A stretch of 64,000 bases of DNA from Rhytidiadelphus loreus (taxonomy: Eukaryota > Streptophyta > Bryopsida > Hypnales > Hylocomiaceae), in assembly GCA_947034895.1 (NCBI GenBank), contig OX344761.1, forward strand, positions 35,228,863 through 35,292,862, given 5' to 3'. Below, piece after piece: positions 31,823 to 44,281 of this stretch. The notes under the pieces were generated by a model. The model was not told the origin of the DNA, made no database searches, and worked only from the letters and a program-made list of their open reading frames with translations. The first letter of the stretch is position 1, and each line of letters opens with the position of its first letter. Both the position numbers and the translations under genes were made by a program.

Positions 31823-32274
31823 CTGCAAAGCGAACACGTGAAGATTTCACAATCCAATTATTTCTGATTCAGAATTCGAAAGATGCAGGGTGAACATCCC
31901 ATCTCAATCACCTTCAATCCATTGATGAGAATGATTAGAACATAAATGACCCATAACACGGGGTGCAAGGTCTGATCCCCAAATATACTGTGCATGCATT
32001 CATGTGGTCATCCAGTCACAGAGGGTACTTGAGTTAGTGATTTCCTGTATTACGAACCTCCTAGACAAACAATTTTCTGGAAGTAGAATACAAAAATTGG
32101 AAACTCTCAATGATGGTGCGCAACAATCAATAGCAACAATGAGACGATGACCATGCAAATCTAGCTCATTCCAGGTGAGATCAGAAAAAGCATTTACGGA
32201 GTAATCTCCCTCAGAACTCGAATGCACAAAATGGAAGAGATGCAGGCAAGACTTCCTTCCACATCAATGTATAC
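31823..32274 (-). other. 5'-UTR intron of the EG45-like gene
   Basis: On the minus strand, donor CAG|GTATAC (exon end 32275) and acceptor TTTGCAG|GGGG (exon resumes at 31822) bracket 452 bp. The resumed leader is 24 bases long and ends at the ATG at 31798. Leader introns of this kind are common in plant genes and often raise expression. Confidence 0.5.
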
Positions 32275-32352
32275 CTGCACGCTGTAAATCTCCGATTGAG
32301 CTATGGCGATGAGACCACAGTCTGGTGCTTGCAATTGAGAGAGGACACAACA

Positions 32353-32360
32353 TATTTATA
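32353..32360 (-). promoter_or_regulatory. TATA box of the EG45-like gene
   Basis: On the minus strand the sequence reads TATAAATA within GTGTATAAATATG. A pyrimidine-rich likely start site (CCTCTCTC) follows about 30 bases downstream near 32330, followed by a leader exon to 32275. Confidence 0.6.
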
Positions 32361-32782
32361 CACAAGCTGCAAGCCCCTTCCTTGGTACCCAGTAGAAGGA
32401 TGCATGACGAACATATATTTTATGTGTAATCTAGCATTAGAAATAAAATTGTGAAAGGCCCGACATGTTCAAATTGTGACCATGGCCATTGAGGAAATTG
32501 AAACTCATCTTCCTAGGCAGGTTACGAAGGAGATTGTGGAAAGCCTGATGCAGAGGAGAGGGTGGGACAGTAGTCAAGAGTTTTGACTTAAAAGTATTTT
32601 GGAAGTTGCTGTGCCATGCTTCCTTCCGTCCATGGCCAGGACTCTCAGACCTCTTTATCATGAAGTCGCTAACATGATCCTCTGGAATATTTTACACACT
32701 TGTCACATTGTTATCGACTGTAGTACACTTGTTACATATTAATTAATTTACAATTTTTTGGAAGCCAATGCAGGCATGCAGC

Positions 32783-33522
32783 GACTAGTGTGCCCTGTGC
32801 TTGCCATAGTCAAATGAGAAATTAATTTTCTAATTTTCTTACTTATAAAAATTTCGAAGTTCAATAACTTTCACATTACATGTTCAATCACCATGAAACA
32901 AAGCCCATGCACCCCTCCTCATCAAGAGCTTTCTGATAGTATGAAGAACGTGACTAGGGGATCCATAATTTGAGAGATCTCAATGTAAAAAATAAACAAA
33001 CAGTCTAACTTAATGGGTGGACTAGTGTGTCATGTGTTGTTGCCATAGTCAAAATAAAAGTAAATGTAATTTTCTAATTTTTAAATTCATAAAAGATTTG
33101 AAATTCAAAACCCTTCACAACGCAGGCCCAAAGGCTATGAAACAAAGTTTATGCACCCCTCCTCGCCAAGGGCTTTCCAACGGTACCAAGCATTCGACTA
33201 AGGGATGCACAGTCCAGTAGATCTCATTGTGACAAACAAAACAAAACTAACTAACAACCTAACTTAAGGTATGGACTAGTGTGCCTCTTACCATTGCCAC
33301 AATATGATGAAATAAAAGTCAAATTTTTTTTTTTTTTTTTTAATTCATAAAAACTTCCAAATTCAATATTTTTTTGCCATGAGTTGGAACACCAAGAAAC
33401 AAAGCCCATGCATTCCTCCTTGTAGAGAGGTTTTTGAAAGTGCCAAAAATGCGACCGGGGGACACATGGTTCTACAGATCTCACCGTACAAACAAAAAAA
33501 AATAGCCTAACATAATGGATGG
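32783..33522. repeat. three-unit tandem array, about 240-250 bp per unit
   Basis: Units start with GACTAGTGTG at 32783, 33020 and 33274. Each contains 'ttgccat(a)gtc', 'cataaaa', 'gaaacaaag', 'tatgca' or 'catgca', 'cctcct' and 'gatctca' in the same order. The copies have diverged strongly. The array begins about 420 bp upstream of the EG45-like TATA box. Confidence 0.7.
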
Positions 33523-35927
33523 ATGTCAAAGTGTATTTCAATAATTAAACTAACTATGCAAGGTTTGGAATGATATGGTCCATTCTTGGAACTTTTATTG
33601 TGTAGAGTAGATTAAGGTACCCCTTTCCAATCACTTGAATAGTTTAGCATATATGTTAAATGGATATGGTGAGGGGGAAATTTTCCCTACTTTGAGAAAT
33701 AGATTTCAGAAGGATTTCATATTTTTTTACATTTCTTTCCTCAAAAATAAAATTACCATGAAATTTTTTTTGTGAAGATTTCATTCAACCTATTCTTTGT
33801 TATATAGATCACCCTATTGTTAACCATAGGTTGATTACAAAATTGACAATGCTTCGATGTAAGTGATAATTGTGACTTCCACTATACATCTTGTGATCAT
33901 TGTATGCTTTCAATGTATACCTCCCTAACATTTGTGTTACTCCTGCTCTACATGAACTGTCACCTAAACCACATCTAATTGGAAACATAGAATCCTAATC
34001 TTCGAAAATAGGTGCCTAGTCGGAAGAGGGTCGACTACCACAATCAAAGGTCATTTTTATGTTGATGGCTTCTACACAGTAGACGATTTCTAGTAAGGTT
34101 AGGATACCTATAATCAGCACTGAATGATCCAGAATTACCACCCTAAAATTTTAAACAAGGCGTACTCATTCATTAGGACGATGTGACCGTCTAAATTATT
34201 TCAGAATTATTGAGATAATTTCTGAGTTTGTAGGGAAATCAATCTGGTTGATTAAAGATTAAAGTTGTATCATTACTTCTTTCATTTAAAGACAAATGTT
34301 ACGCTTAGATATACTAACACATAGTAGTGCATCAAGCTTATTTTCCATTGCCATCTGCGTTTGCTTAGCTCAACGTGACTTCGGACTTCAGAATCTTTTG
34401 AAGCTGACACGCACGAGGGACGGACTTCTACCCAACATCATTCTAGCCAGTATGGAGGTGACGGGGAATAGGATAGAAAAGCGAATCGAGTACAAGAGTG
34501 AGATCAGGAGAAGGTGTCACGAACGACTACAGGGAGACAACGGAGTCAAGTTTAGACAGCGCATGATAATATATATATTTTTAAAGCAGTTCATGAAAAC
34601 TCACTCACCTGCATTGTAAGCTAACTTAATCCAAAAAATTATTCGAAATTTCGAAGTAACGTACTTAGACTGAATCAGCCAGCCAGTGTCGAGAGCATGC
34701 ATATGTGGCTGTTAGTGAGTGACCCGCAAGCGCCTTCTTCATGTACGTTTTCGGACCACCCACTAATTAAAAAATCGTGCATTTTCTAACTGAAGAGATC
34801 GAGTTGCATCGATCGGCGGCGAGGAAAATTAGTAGCTTCGGATAACTCGATCACTTCATGGCTGATGCTCCCGCACGTCAGATTGTGCATTTCTCAGTTG
34901 TTGCAGCAGCACCTCAAAAACTCCGAAGGTAAGCTAGTTATGGCAGCAAAGCTGCTTGCCACCACTTCTTCGTAGAAAAACTCACTCTCACTGCAGATGG
35001 AGGCAGCATGGAGCCTGTCGAAAATGTACACAGCGCCAGATTTTCTCAATCCTACTCAAGTAGAAAACTAGTCATCGTGTGATGCCGATTAGATCTTGAA
35101 AATTAAATTATTATTGACCTGAAGAAAAAAAAATTCAAGATTCAGATTCTCGAATCATCCTTCCAGATATGCAATAGACTTAAGGTGACTCATGAAGAGA
35201 TTAAAGCAGTCTTGAACGAAAAAATGAATTGAGTCACGCAGTAACTGAAAGTTCAAGGTAATTGTAACTTAAGGTAGTGTGCTCATAAACCGTCACTTTA
35301 AGGGCTGTTGGGCCTTTTTGATGGTTTTCAGATGCCTAAAATATTTCCACTTATTTTTCACTTGAAGAAAAATTGATGCGAAATCTAACTTACACAAATG
35401 GTTTTATATTTTTTGGAGCATTTATGAATTACTTATGAATTTCCAAATAATTATGCAATAGGCACCTGATCTTGATCCTAGGCTTTGCAAAACCCATGCA
35501 TGTGGAGTCTGAAAAAAGATATGGCTAGACCAAAAACAAGCAGTGAGGCATTCAGAAAGCAATACATAAGGTTCCTAAATGTGACCCTTACTAAACTTCA
35601 ATGAACCCTACATTCTTTTAACATGCGTAAGAAGACAATTGGGCAATCAATTTCCATTTAGAAAAATTAAGTGGACACACCTTGGCGTTTAAAATGGACC
35701 CTCCCTAGCTCTTATTCCATCCATCAAATAAGTATGAACAAATCTCATTAATGCTCTAACATTATGAGCATTCCAACTCACATCCATTGACTATTGCTTT
35801 TGAAGTCACCTATGGGACACTTTGAAGAAGAGGGTCTGAACTTTAGAGCCATCTACCATAGATAATCCCAACTGAACTGCAAAGGTAATTAAATAATTAG
35901 TAACTGAGCATTTATATAATATTGGTT
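33523..35927. other. intergenic, with a GC-richer island
   Basis: Mostly AT-rich. Between about 34300 and 35080 the composition is more balanced. That island contains an ORF of 107 codons (34296-34619) without recognisable homology and a possible two-exon short ORF (listed separately). This may be the relic of a gene or retroelement. Confidence 0.4.
34858..35063 (+). CDS. possible two-exon short ORF, 45 aa
   Basis: ATG at 34858 opens 23 codons (MADAPARQIVHF...) ending at a good donor AG|GTAAGC (34928/34929). A CTGCAG acceptor before 34997 would continue in phase to a stop at 35063, including a CRKC motif. No homology is recognised. It may be the first exon of a dead gene. Confidence 0.18.
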
Positions 35928-36403
35928 TTAACCCCTAACGTCCCAAGGCCTTTTCCATTAAAAAACACTCAAAACTGCCATTTCTATATCAAAGAGCAAA
36001 ACAAATTATAATTTGAAAATGAAAGCTTGATCACTAATTGTGAAAACACAGGAATTGTGTTTAATGTAGAACTTCGTACCTCATTTATGCATAGTAGAGG
36101 AACTTTTTTCAAAAAACTTTGAACTAAGAAAAGTTGGTAAACTAATCTAAATTTCATCTCCAAAAATCCATTTGTGATTTGGAGACTCCAATCAAAAGTC
36201 AAGAACAAAATTCGGAGAGGGATAGAAGAGGGGCACTTTCTTTGACATTTTCAAACATCCTCTCTAAATTTTGTCTAAAAGTTTTGATTGGAGGGTAGAA
36301 ATGTCAAACGGATTTTAGGAGATGAAATTTGGTTTGCTTTTCTACCTTTCTTTAGTTCAAAGTTTTCTGGAAAAAATTATTCTACAATGCCAAAATGAGG
36401 TCT
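35928..36403. repeat. TTAA-end element fragment with 330-bp hairpin
   Basis: TTAACCCCTAACGTCCCAAGG at 35928 resembles the ends of the TTAA MITEs here. The text that follows (aaaactgccatttcta) is shared with 54664 onward. From 36076 to 36403 lies an imperfect inverted repeat about 36240: ACTTTGAACTAAG..AA, AATTTCATCTCC.AAAATCC and CCAATCAAAA occur on both arms. A half-copy of the arm recurs near 50280-50440. No opposite TTAA end was found. Confidence 0.5.
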
Positions 36404-38175
36404 TAAATTCTACTTTCACCACAACTCCTATTTGTACACTTAACTATAAGTGGTTGAATTCCCATCATTCAAATTAATATATCCCACATGGATTGTTCTA
36501 CCTTTTATCACCTCACTTGTATAAATAGATTACCTATATCCAAGTTTCAAAACTCATATGAATAGTGGCTTCCTATACTTGTACTTTCTCAAATATTGAA
36601 GTAATTGGGTATTTAGATAAAAGTTTCTTGAAACTTTGAACCAAATGTCAGGTAATTTCAATATTTTTTATTTTTGAAGTTGGTCTTGCTAATTTTTGCG
36701 TTCAGCCGCCATTGTTCTTACGTAATGGACCATCCAAAGCTCCATTTCATAGGAATGGTACTTAGATGTTGAAATCTTCATATTCAGAAGATAGCCTAGT
36801 TTTAATTACACAGTACTTCTGTAGAGGTGGGCCAACAATAAAAAAATGATTATTGGTTGTAACAGCGCTGTTAACCCCTTAGCGCTCCGAAGTGCAGAAA
36901 GTGGATGATGAACAGAGTTGACCGCGCATTGTAGTTGGAGAACAATGATTTTGCAGTCATCCATTTTTTTCCAAGTTCGGCCATGGGTTTAGAATTGATT
37001 CCATGTCATAGAGGTGGTATTAGTGAATGCTATTGGAAGTGAAAAATAGTTATAGTTGAACATGTCAACTTCTTGAGGAAAATTGGATATGCCCGAGCTC
37101 AAAAAAGGATTGTAGTGACAATTCCAGGGCTTGAAATTTCAACAGGTCAGCCAAAGTGGGTCATACATATTTATACTTAGAAAATGAAGGCTTCAACTTA
37201 GTAAAATGATAGAATAGATCATCACGAGTTTTTGTACAAGAAGGCAATAATGATGATTCCCTTCAATACAGTGCCACATGTCCCAACACCAGGATTTTGC
37301 ATTACTCTATGTGAATGTCACGGAAATGGTGGTTAGGCGGTTGAAGTCTGAAATGGCGGTTGCATGGCACAATACAAAAAATGAAGAGTGATGGCCCATT
37401 CCAAGCTTTTAAATTTTTTGAAAAATACTTTTACTTATAAGCAATTTGAAGTGCTATTGCACTAACAACGACCGGCGGCTGTTGAATTGATACTGCCGTT
37501 TCAATGTTATTGAAGAACCAAGAGATCTATGCACAAAACACCTACTACAATAATGAATTCTTGCTGCGAGGACCACCAATTCATTGTTGAAGCTTAAGAT
37601 ATTTTGAAGGAAGCCTTCAATGCTTACTTCTACTACTCATTCATTAATTTTAGAGCTACCTTGTTGAAGAAGAATGACTTACAATATGCAGAAGAGCTCA
37701 CAATGCATACAAACATCAACAGACTATCACTTCATACTTGTCTACCGCACCAATTATCACCTTCCACAGTTTTATATTGTCACTTATACTCCACATAACA
37801 ATTGAGCGTCTGCAAACACTTCAATAGTCAGATAGTGAGGGTACACCACATGCCGCTATAATCACAGAGCTTGTGGGGAGAGAGAAAATACGTTCATGAG
37901 CACTTACTAGGCTACATCTGATAGAAACATCACTTAGTTGTTGCTTGTTCAGAGCAAATATTTCTTGTTACGCATGATATTTATCGGTCATAATCTTCCC
38001 ATAGCATCACTTGAAGGAATTACAGAGTCAAATTTTGTGAACAGATGCACTGACCTTATTTGAAATCGTATGTTGCATTATTGCATAGTACTAGAGACTA
38101 TGCAATACATGTGCCCTCCAAGTGACAGAAGTTGACAAGGTATCCTTCCAACAATCCATCCAGTGACTCTTGTAA
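36404..38175. other. intergenic, no gene; one isolated TTAA end
   Basis: AT-rich and without a protein-like ORF. At 36871 TTAACCCCTTAGCGCTCC looks like another TTAA element end, but no matching right end is visible nearby. Confidence 0.45.
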
Positions 38176-40526
38176 GTGCCCATTGCTTGCTTGCATTCCA
38201 TGTTAAGTAGATTAGAACATCTACATGATTGTGTACAAGTCCTCACAGTTAGGAGAACATATAGAAAACGACATGTCATGGCTACCTTACATGACAATAC
38301 ATGTTCTTTACAAGCTAACGGATTAGTTATCTTAGAGTGGACTACTCAAATAGGTGCTACAAAATCTCAAACGGGTCGGATTTTACAACTTCTTGACAAA
38401 AGCTTTTTACTGCAGAAAGTAGTTCCAAAGAGAGTGCAAAGGACTGACAACCCATGAGGCTTACGCTTTCTTTTTAGATACCACACTGCAAAGATTTTGG
38501 ATTGGAAATCAAGGATTCTAGAAGGGCATCCCTTGGGTTTCAGTAACACCGTTAACGACACCTTGCGTCTACAATTGTGGCTAGATTCTGCTCATGGAAG
38601 ACCACAACAACAGCTCTTCCCAACTGCCAACATTAGAGAGTCCACGCACAGTACCTTGGGAGCAAGTCCTGGACGATAATCTCGACAAGACAACTCTTCT
38701 GATTAGTGATGGCTGCCTGCACCAAGGTAACACGGTAACAAGACATCTACATATTGATGACATCTACATCTCCTTAGACCGTGGAAAAGATGACAAGCAC
38801 ACTTCACAAGTTCGGGAAGACAGAGGACTATTGGAGGACCACACACGACAATACAAACGACGGAAGCCTGGCAAGGTTAAGGACAATGAAGTTGTAGGTT
38901 CGTTGCAAGTACCACCAATTCCTGTATGAGACAACAATGATAAGAAAGGTACCAGTTGTACAACACTTCTATGCAGTCCATTTGTATCCCCAATACTATT
39001 GTGGCAAGGCCAGGCTTACATACCTTTCCCAAACCGCCATCAGAAGATGCCTCGTGCCATATCAGACCCGATCCCTGTTAGAATACCCTCCAACACCCTA
39101 ACACAACTTCCACACCGAGCATCACGTAGCTGTGAGGGCGACTGGCTTCTCGGATTGGCTATTAATTCATATGTTCAACCCGGATGACGTGAAGTTCTAT
39201 ACGTCGTCCTACTAGATGACGGGCATGAGGTATATGTACCATGTGGACAATTAGAGCACATATTGTTGGCACCACATACTAAAAATGCACATGGCAGAGC
39301 AGCTCACAGTTCAGCAGAAGAACAAGGCTTAACGTGTCACCCGTCTTCATTGGCAACTACTAATGATGTTGATGACTTGTCCTATGCCAGTGCCTTTCTT
39401 TCTATTGAAAATCCTCGGCGACACCCTTGCCTTCACAAGCATGTGAAAATCGGCAGCGGATACCAAGATATAAGCTTCACTTCCAAATCTGATGCTCCAT
39501 TATCCGTAGCACCAACCTTCTGTACCGTCAACAAACATGAAGTATAAGATTGCTTTGGCAAACTTGACAAATGTCGTCGTCTTGGATGGCTATTATGTGG
39601 TCCGACATCTTTAGAACTCTCAGTTGTTGACAATCTACAAAGGCTACCAACTTTTTCTGACTTGTTTCAACAAGTACTGTTAGATCAGGCCTTCGACAAC
39701 CACGACATGAGGCACAGGAATCTCTTGGCGACATGGCTGATGAACAAGGAGTTGCCTCTACCACTCTTGTACAATCAACTGCTCTACATGTGCGTCTACC
39801 ACATGAGATTGTTGTTGACAAGAAGAATAAAGCAAATGAGGAGCTCAAGTTTTCCGTTACGGGGTCTGCTGTCTACAACAAGTCGATGCTACATCGACGG
39901 AGGGGTCGTAGAGCGGGCATCGCACGTGGTAGAATGACTTCAAAAGCCAAAGATACCGCTAAGCCACGTGAAGTGCAACATCTGCAAACGCCGTTGTATG
40001 CCTTGAATCGCCATCGTGCATGCAGACCAGCTAAGTAGGCACAACACACGTTGAACTCACAGATGAATGGTGGGCCCGCGCATTGCTAGACTAGTTGTGG
40101 CACTCTACTCTCAATGGAAAGTTCCCCCATTGATGACGACGTAAAATCAACCTCTCTACAAGTTCCTCCTTCTACCTTAGTTGTAGTGCTTGATACATCC
40201 GGCATGTGTGAGTGTCATGTTGCTAGCAATGCATAGCCTGTTTCTCGAGGTCCCCGACCTGGCAATCGCGCCGCAGAGGCAACAGCTTTTGCATTGGTCT
40301 TCTCAGAAGACACTTGGACAACAAATCATTCGACATTCATCCATGACCCCGTCCGCTTCACGAAGCCATCGGTGGGACCATCTTTTGTCTACATGCGCAT
40401 GCCAACGACATTGGCATTATTTGGCCGTTTTTGGAGTGACCGGACCGACGAGAATGTGTCAGGAAACTAATCGCTATGCCAGTGAGGCAGATCCCGAAAG
40501 CTGCTTGTCTGTAGGTGGTCCATATT
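38176..40526 (+). pseudogene. piggyBac-like transposase relic, N-terminal part
   Basis: Decayed coding DNA with balanced base composition. Open stretches run mainly in one frame from 38594, broken by in-frame stops at 38929, 39187 and 39547. They shift frame near 39730 and again near 40455. The region joins the transposase at QETNRYASEADPESC, the conserved 'EETNRYA' start of the piggyBac core, just before the CACTA insertion. The upstream block VGPSFVYMRMPTTLALFGRF resembles the usual lead-in. A stretch near 39190-39260 (LYVVLLDDGHEVYVP) looks Tudor-like. An N-terminal region of over 600 codons is long for the family, so part of it could belong to another gene. Confidence 0.6.
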
Positions 40527-42963
40527 CACTAGAAGAAAAACTTGTCCGCTGCAACTGGCTATATGCAACTCAAATGCAACTAAGTGTCCTATATAACTAT
40601 CTTGCAACTGCAATTTTCTATAATTGCACCAACTTTGATGTGTATGTTGTTGTAGTTGCAGAGTAGTCGTAGAAAAAAATGTAGGGAAATGAAATCGTAA
40701 CAGAGTGGATATTTTACATCCTATATTTGTTAGAAGTGTCGATATGGACAACTTTGCGCTATGTGGAATCCACAACTACAGTGCAACTAGAAATCAATTC
40801 AAAGACAACTAGAAAACAACTATAGAACAACCAAAATACAACTAGTTTACAACTACAAAACAACTACAAGAAGACAAGTTATGCAACTAGGAAACGACTA
40901 CATTTCGAGGTAGAAAACAACTAAGAAATCATTGGAAGATTAATATAGAATAACTATAGACAACCAGAAGACTACAAAACAATTATAGTTGGATTTGCTA
41001 CTTGAAATGCAATGGAACTTGCTTCAAGTTCACAATTTGTTCTTTTGTTACGTGAGTTATAAATGAATCATTGCCCTATATAAAGCTCATATTGGTTGAA
41101 AACAACACTTCAAAATATAGCTCATAATGGTTTCTACAACTTTATGATAAAATTGGTTCAATGGCTTCCATGGAACAGAGGATTTCTAGTTAACTCTTTC
41201 TTTTATAAAATATAATACATTTGTATATGAAGTCTCTTTGAACTAAAGAACAATACAAAGATAGTTTCAAACTTGAGAATAATAAAATGGATTGCAAAAA
41301 TTTCAATATCTTGCAAATGTTAAGAGATTGTCTTCTTCGGATAACTCTATGGCTCCAACCAAAGATGGAACAGGAGGAAGAGGTGGCACATCCTTTGGAA
41401 TAGTCAAATTAGAAGCTTAAATAATGATGTTGACAAACACATTTGATGTGTTTACAAATCTCTATCGAGCACAAATTTCTTGCACCAACTTTGATGTGTA
41501 TGTTAGTGTAGTTGCAAAATAGTCGTAGAAAAAAATGTAGGAAAATGGAATCATAACAGAGTGGATATTTTACATCCTATATTCGTTAGAAGTGTCGATG
41601 TGGACAACTTTGCACTATGTGGAATCCACAACTATAATGCAACTAGAAATCAATTCAAAGACAACTAGAAAACGATTATAGAACAACCAAAATACAACTA
41701 GTTTACAACTACAAAACAACTACAAGAAGACAAGTTTACTTAAATATAATTTGTACATTTTATATATCCCATATCATTTGTCATACCTACTGTCACCCCA
41801 CTTGTATAAATAACTCGTCTTCTTAACACCCTAAAATCACAATAAGTGGCCTTTGGAGCTACCTAACATAATTGTCTAGTATGGTGAGTATTGTATGATA
41901 TATGGTGTATATTGTATGGTATACTATATGTGTTGTATTATGTATGATATATTGTGTATAATATGTTGTATATTGTATTATGAGTATACTAGTTGACCAT
42001 CAATTGCAAATGAGTTGTAAAACATTTGTATGCAGTTGATTACAAGTTGCACAAATGTATCATTAAGATGCATAGTAGATGCAAATAAGTTGTACTCATG
42101 ATTCATGAGTCACAAAAAAGTTACAAAAAAGTTGTACATATCTTATAAAGTAATCACAATAGTCATAGAAAAGTCATAACCTAGTTGCAAACCAGTTCGT
42201 AAGAAGTGGCAAAAATGTCGTAAATGAGTTGCAAAGTGCTTACATTGTCCCATAATCATGGTTCCATAATCATTGTCCCATAAACATTGTCTCATAATCA
42301 TCGTCCCATAAACATTGTCTCATAATCATTGTCCCATAAACATTGTCCCGTAAACATTGTCCCATAATCAAATATATACCTAAAGCAGTTGCGAAGTAGT
42401 TGAAATGAAGTAGCAGACCAATCGCATCAAAGTTGCAATGAAGTCACAAACAAGTTGCAACTTAGTTACCGACCTCAAACAACAGTGAATACCACATAGG
42501 CAACCACGTCATAAAGTGCATCAATGAAGTTCCACGTAAGCTACAGAATGCGGGACTAAAACGTTTTGCCTTGCAACTACGGTGCAACTAGAAAACTTGT
42601 CCATAGCAACTGGGGCCCTCCAAATTCTCACCAGTTGCAAACGGCCCTTTTTTTTTTTTTGAAAAAGTGCTAGGATGGCAATCACTTAAAACTTAGTGAA
42701 GCATTTTATTTCTTCGTACATCCATCTTTTGTACTATAAAACACTTTTCAATCAAATTCATACACTTTTTCATCCGAATTGGACAATTTCATCTACATTT
42801 TAAATTGGATTGAAATTTTTTTGGCGAAAAAAAGATTTTCACTATGAAATGGTGCTTTCTAGCCTCATTTCGCCCAAAAAAAAAAGGGCTAGTTGCAAAT
42901 GTCCGGTGCAACTAAAAACTAGTTGCTCTTTGTAGTTGTAAAACCCCTCATTTTCTTCTAGTG
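40527..42963. mobile_element. CACTA (En/Spm-type) element, left copy, 2.4 kb
   Basis: It begins CACTAGAAGAAAAAC and ends TTTTCTTCTAGTG, the plant CACTA terminal inverted repeat, flanked by the 3-bp duplication ATT (40524-40526 and 42964-42966). The subterminal regions hold many short repeats (AACTAGAAAACAACTA, 'gcaactg'), as usual in this superfamily. A segment of about 260 bp is duplicated inside (40625-40882 and 41479-41740). A 17-bp array 'cattgtcccataa' lies at 42241-42365. No transposase is encoded, so it is non-autonomous. It is inserted in the piggyBac-like coding sequence. Confidence 0.9.
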
Positions 42964-44281
42964 ATTGGTGGCCTCTAAGTCCCATCGAATTGCGGGCTTT
43001 CTTGGGAATTTGCTTGATGATGGGCATCAAGAAGCAGCCAAATCACAGATCCTATTGGAATAAGGAATTTTTGTTCCTTTATTGTGACATTATTGCTAGA
43101 ACAATGTCCCGAGGAAGGTTTGAGGATATTATGAGGTGCTTCCATGTGTGTAACGATACCTCTTTAGATAGACAAGAATCCATAGCAAGTGCGCAGAAGT
43201 TAGTAAAGCTTGGCTAGCTCATCACTAAGATTCAAAAGAGGTGCAAGTTGAGTTGGAACCTACATCAGGAGGTCACTGTAGACGAATCAATGATTTACTA
43301 CAAGGATAAATATTGTCCTACGAGACAATACTTGCCAAAGAAGCCAACAAAGTGGGGAATAAAAGTTTGGTGTTTGGCGGATGCTCAAAAGAAATATGTC
43401 TACGACTTTGACATTTACATTGGATTTGCACGTAGAGGAGGCGAGGAACAAGGAGCCAAAACCGGCTATGACGTTGTAATGATTTTGTTGCGTGGGCTAC
43501 ATAGAAGAAAGCATGTAGTGGTTACTGACAACTTTTTCACTTTTGTAAAGCTTATACAGGACTTAGTGGTGCTTGGAACGTATGCCACAGGGACGGTTGT
43601 GAGGAACTGCATAGGCCTCCCAAAAGCATTAGCTCAAAAGCAACGCTTTGTGGAAGCACCTCGAGGTAACATTGCTTGGCGTATGCACATGAGTAGGCAG
43701 ATTTGTTGTGTAGTTTGGGTTGACAGGAAGGTTGTTCTCCTTTTATCATCCTTTTATACGCCTTTGCCACGTTTGGGTGAGCAGTGACCAATCGTGCCTC
43801 GGAAGGTTGATGGTGTTGAGAGGAACATTGTGACATCACCAGTGCACAAAGGATACACGAAATTTATGAGAGGCGTTGACGTCGTTGACCAAATGAGAGG
43901 CACTTATTCCTCTCAAGTGAGAAGTCAAAAATGGTGGCATCGAGTTTTTTTCTTTTTGCTAGATACATCTGTAGTGAACTCGTACATCTTATACGAGTCC
44001 ATCTGTGAGCGTTTCGTGAAGCGCCCTCTAGAGCGTGTAGATTTCTAGCTCATACTAGCCGAAGCACTGTGCAAGCTCTAGCAAGTGCACCAAGGTGTGG
44101 TTTCGCAATTTCGGCTGTTAGTGCTTGCTGTTCATTCCATTGTGCGGACTCGTTGTAGGAGGCAATGCCGCTTCTGTTTCTAAAAAAAAAGGACCAATCT
44201 AAGTTGCCTACAGTGTGAAGGTGTGTACCTACATCTCGGTGATTGTTTCTCTCACAGTCACTATGCTCTATGTCATTGAAG
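42964..44281 (+). pseudogene. piggyBac-like transposase relic, catalytic and C-terminal part
   Basis: Cut-and-paste DNA transposase of the piggyBac (PGBD) superfamily; members insert at TTAA. A single reading frame runs throughout, beginning WWPLSPIELRAFLGI. It is interrupted only by stops at 43217, 43787, 44048, about 44081 and 44182. The DDD catalytic triad is visible: Asp at 43281 (VTVDESM), 43527 (VVVTDNFFTF) and 43878 (FMRGVDVVDQMRG). WGIKVWCLAD and KWWHRVFFFLLD are further family motifs. The C-terminal cysteine-rich domain is present at 44154-44275 (CRRQCRFCF, then LSCLQCEGVYLHLGDCF). Reading across the CACTA and one target copy keeps the frame (..GGPY then WWPL..). Nonsense codons without frameshifts here suggest moderate age. 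Confidence 0.85.

Noticed and set aside
34296..34619. 107-codon ORF as a gene
   Set aside because: No recognisable motif, no homologue I can name and no promoter; it is kept only as part of a GC-richer island.
36871..36900. TTAACCCCTTAGCGCTCC as a complete TTAA element
   Set aside because: No matching right end with GGGG-TTAA was found downstream, so only an isolated end is noted.
42241..42365. Regular 17-bp repeats as a CRISPR-like array
   Set aside because: The units are contiguous without unique spacers and lie in the subterminal region of a plant CACTA element.
43217..44182. Stop codons in the piggyBac frame as proof of C-to-T (methylation) decay
   Set aside because: Every stop codon is one C-to-T change from a sense codon, so the pattern alone carries no information without an intact relative.
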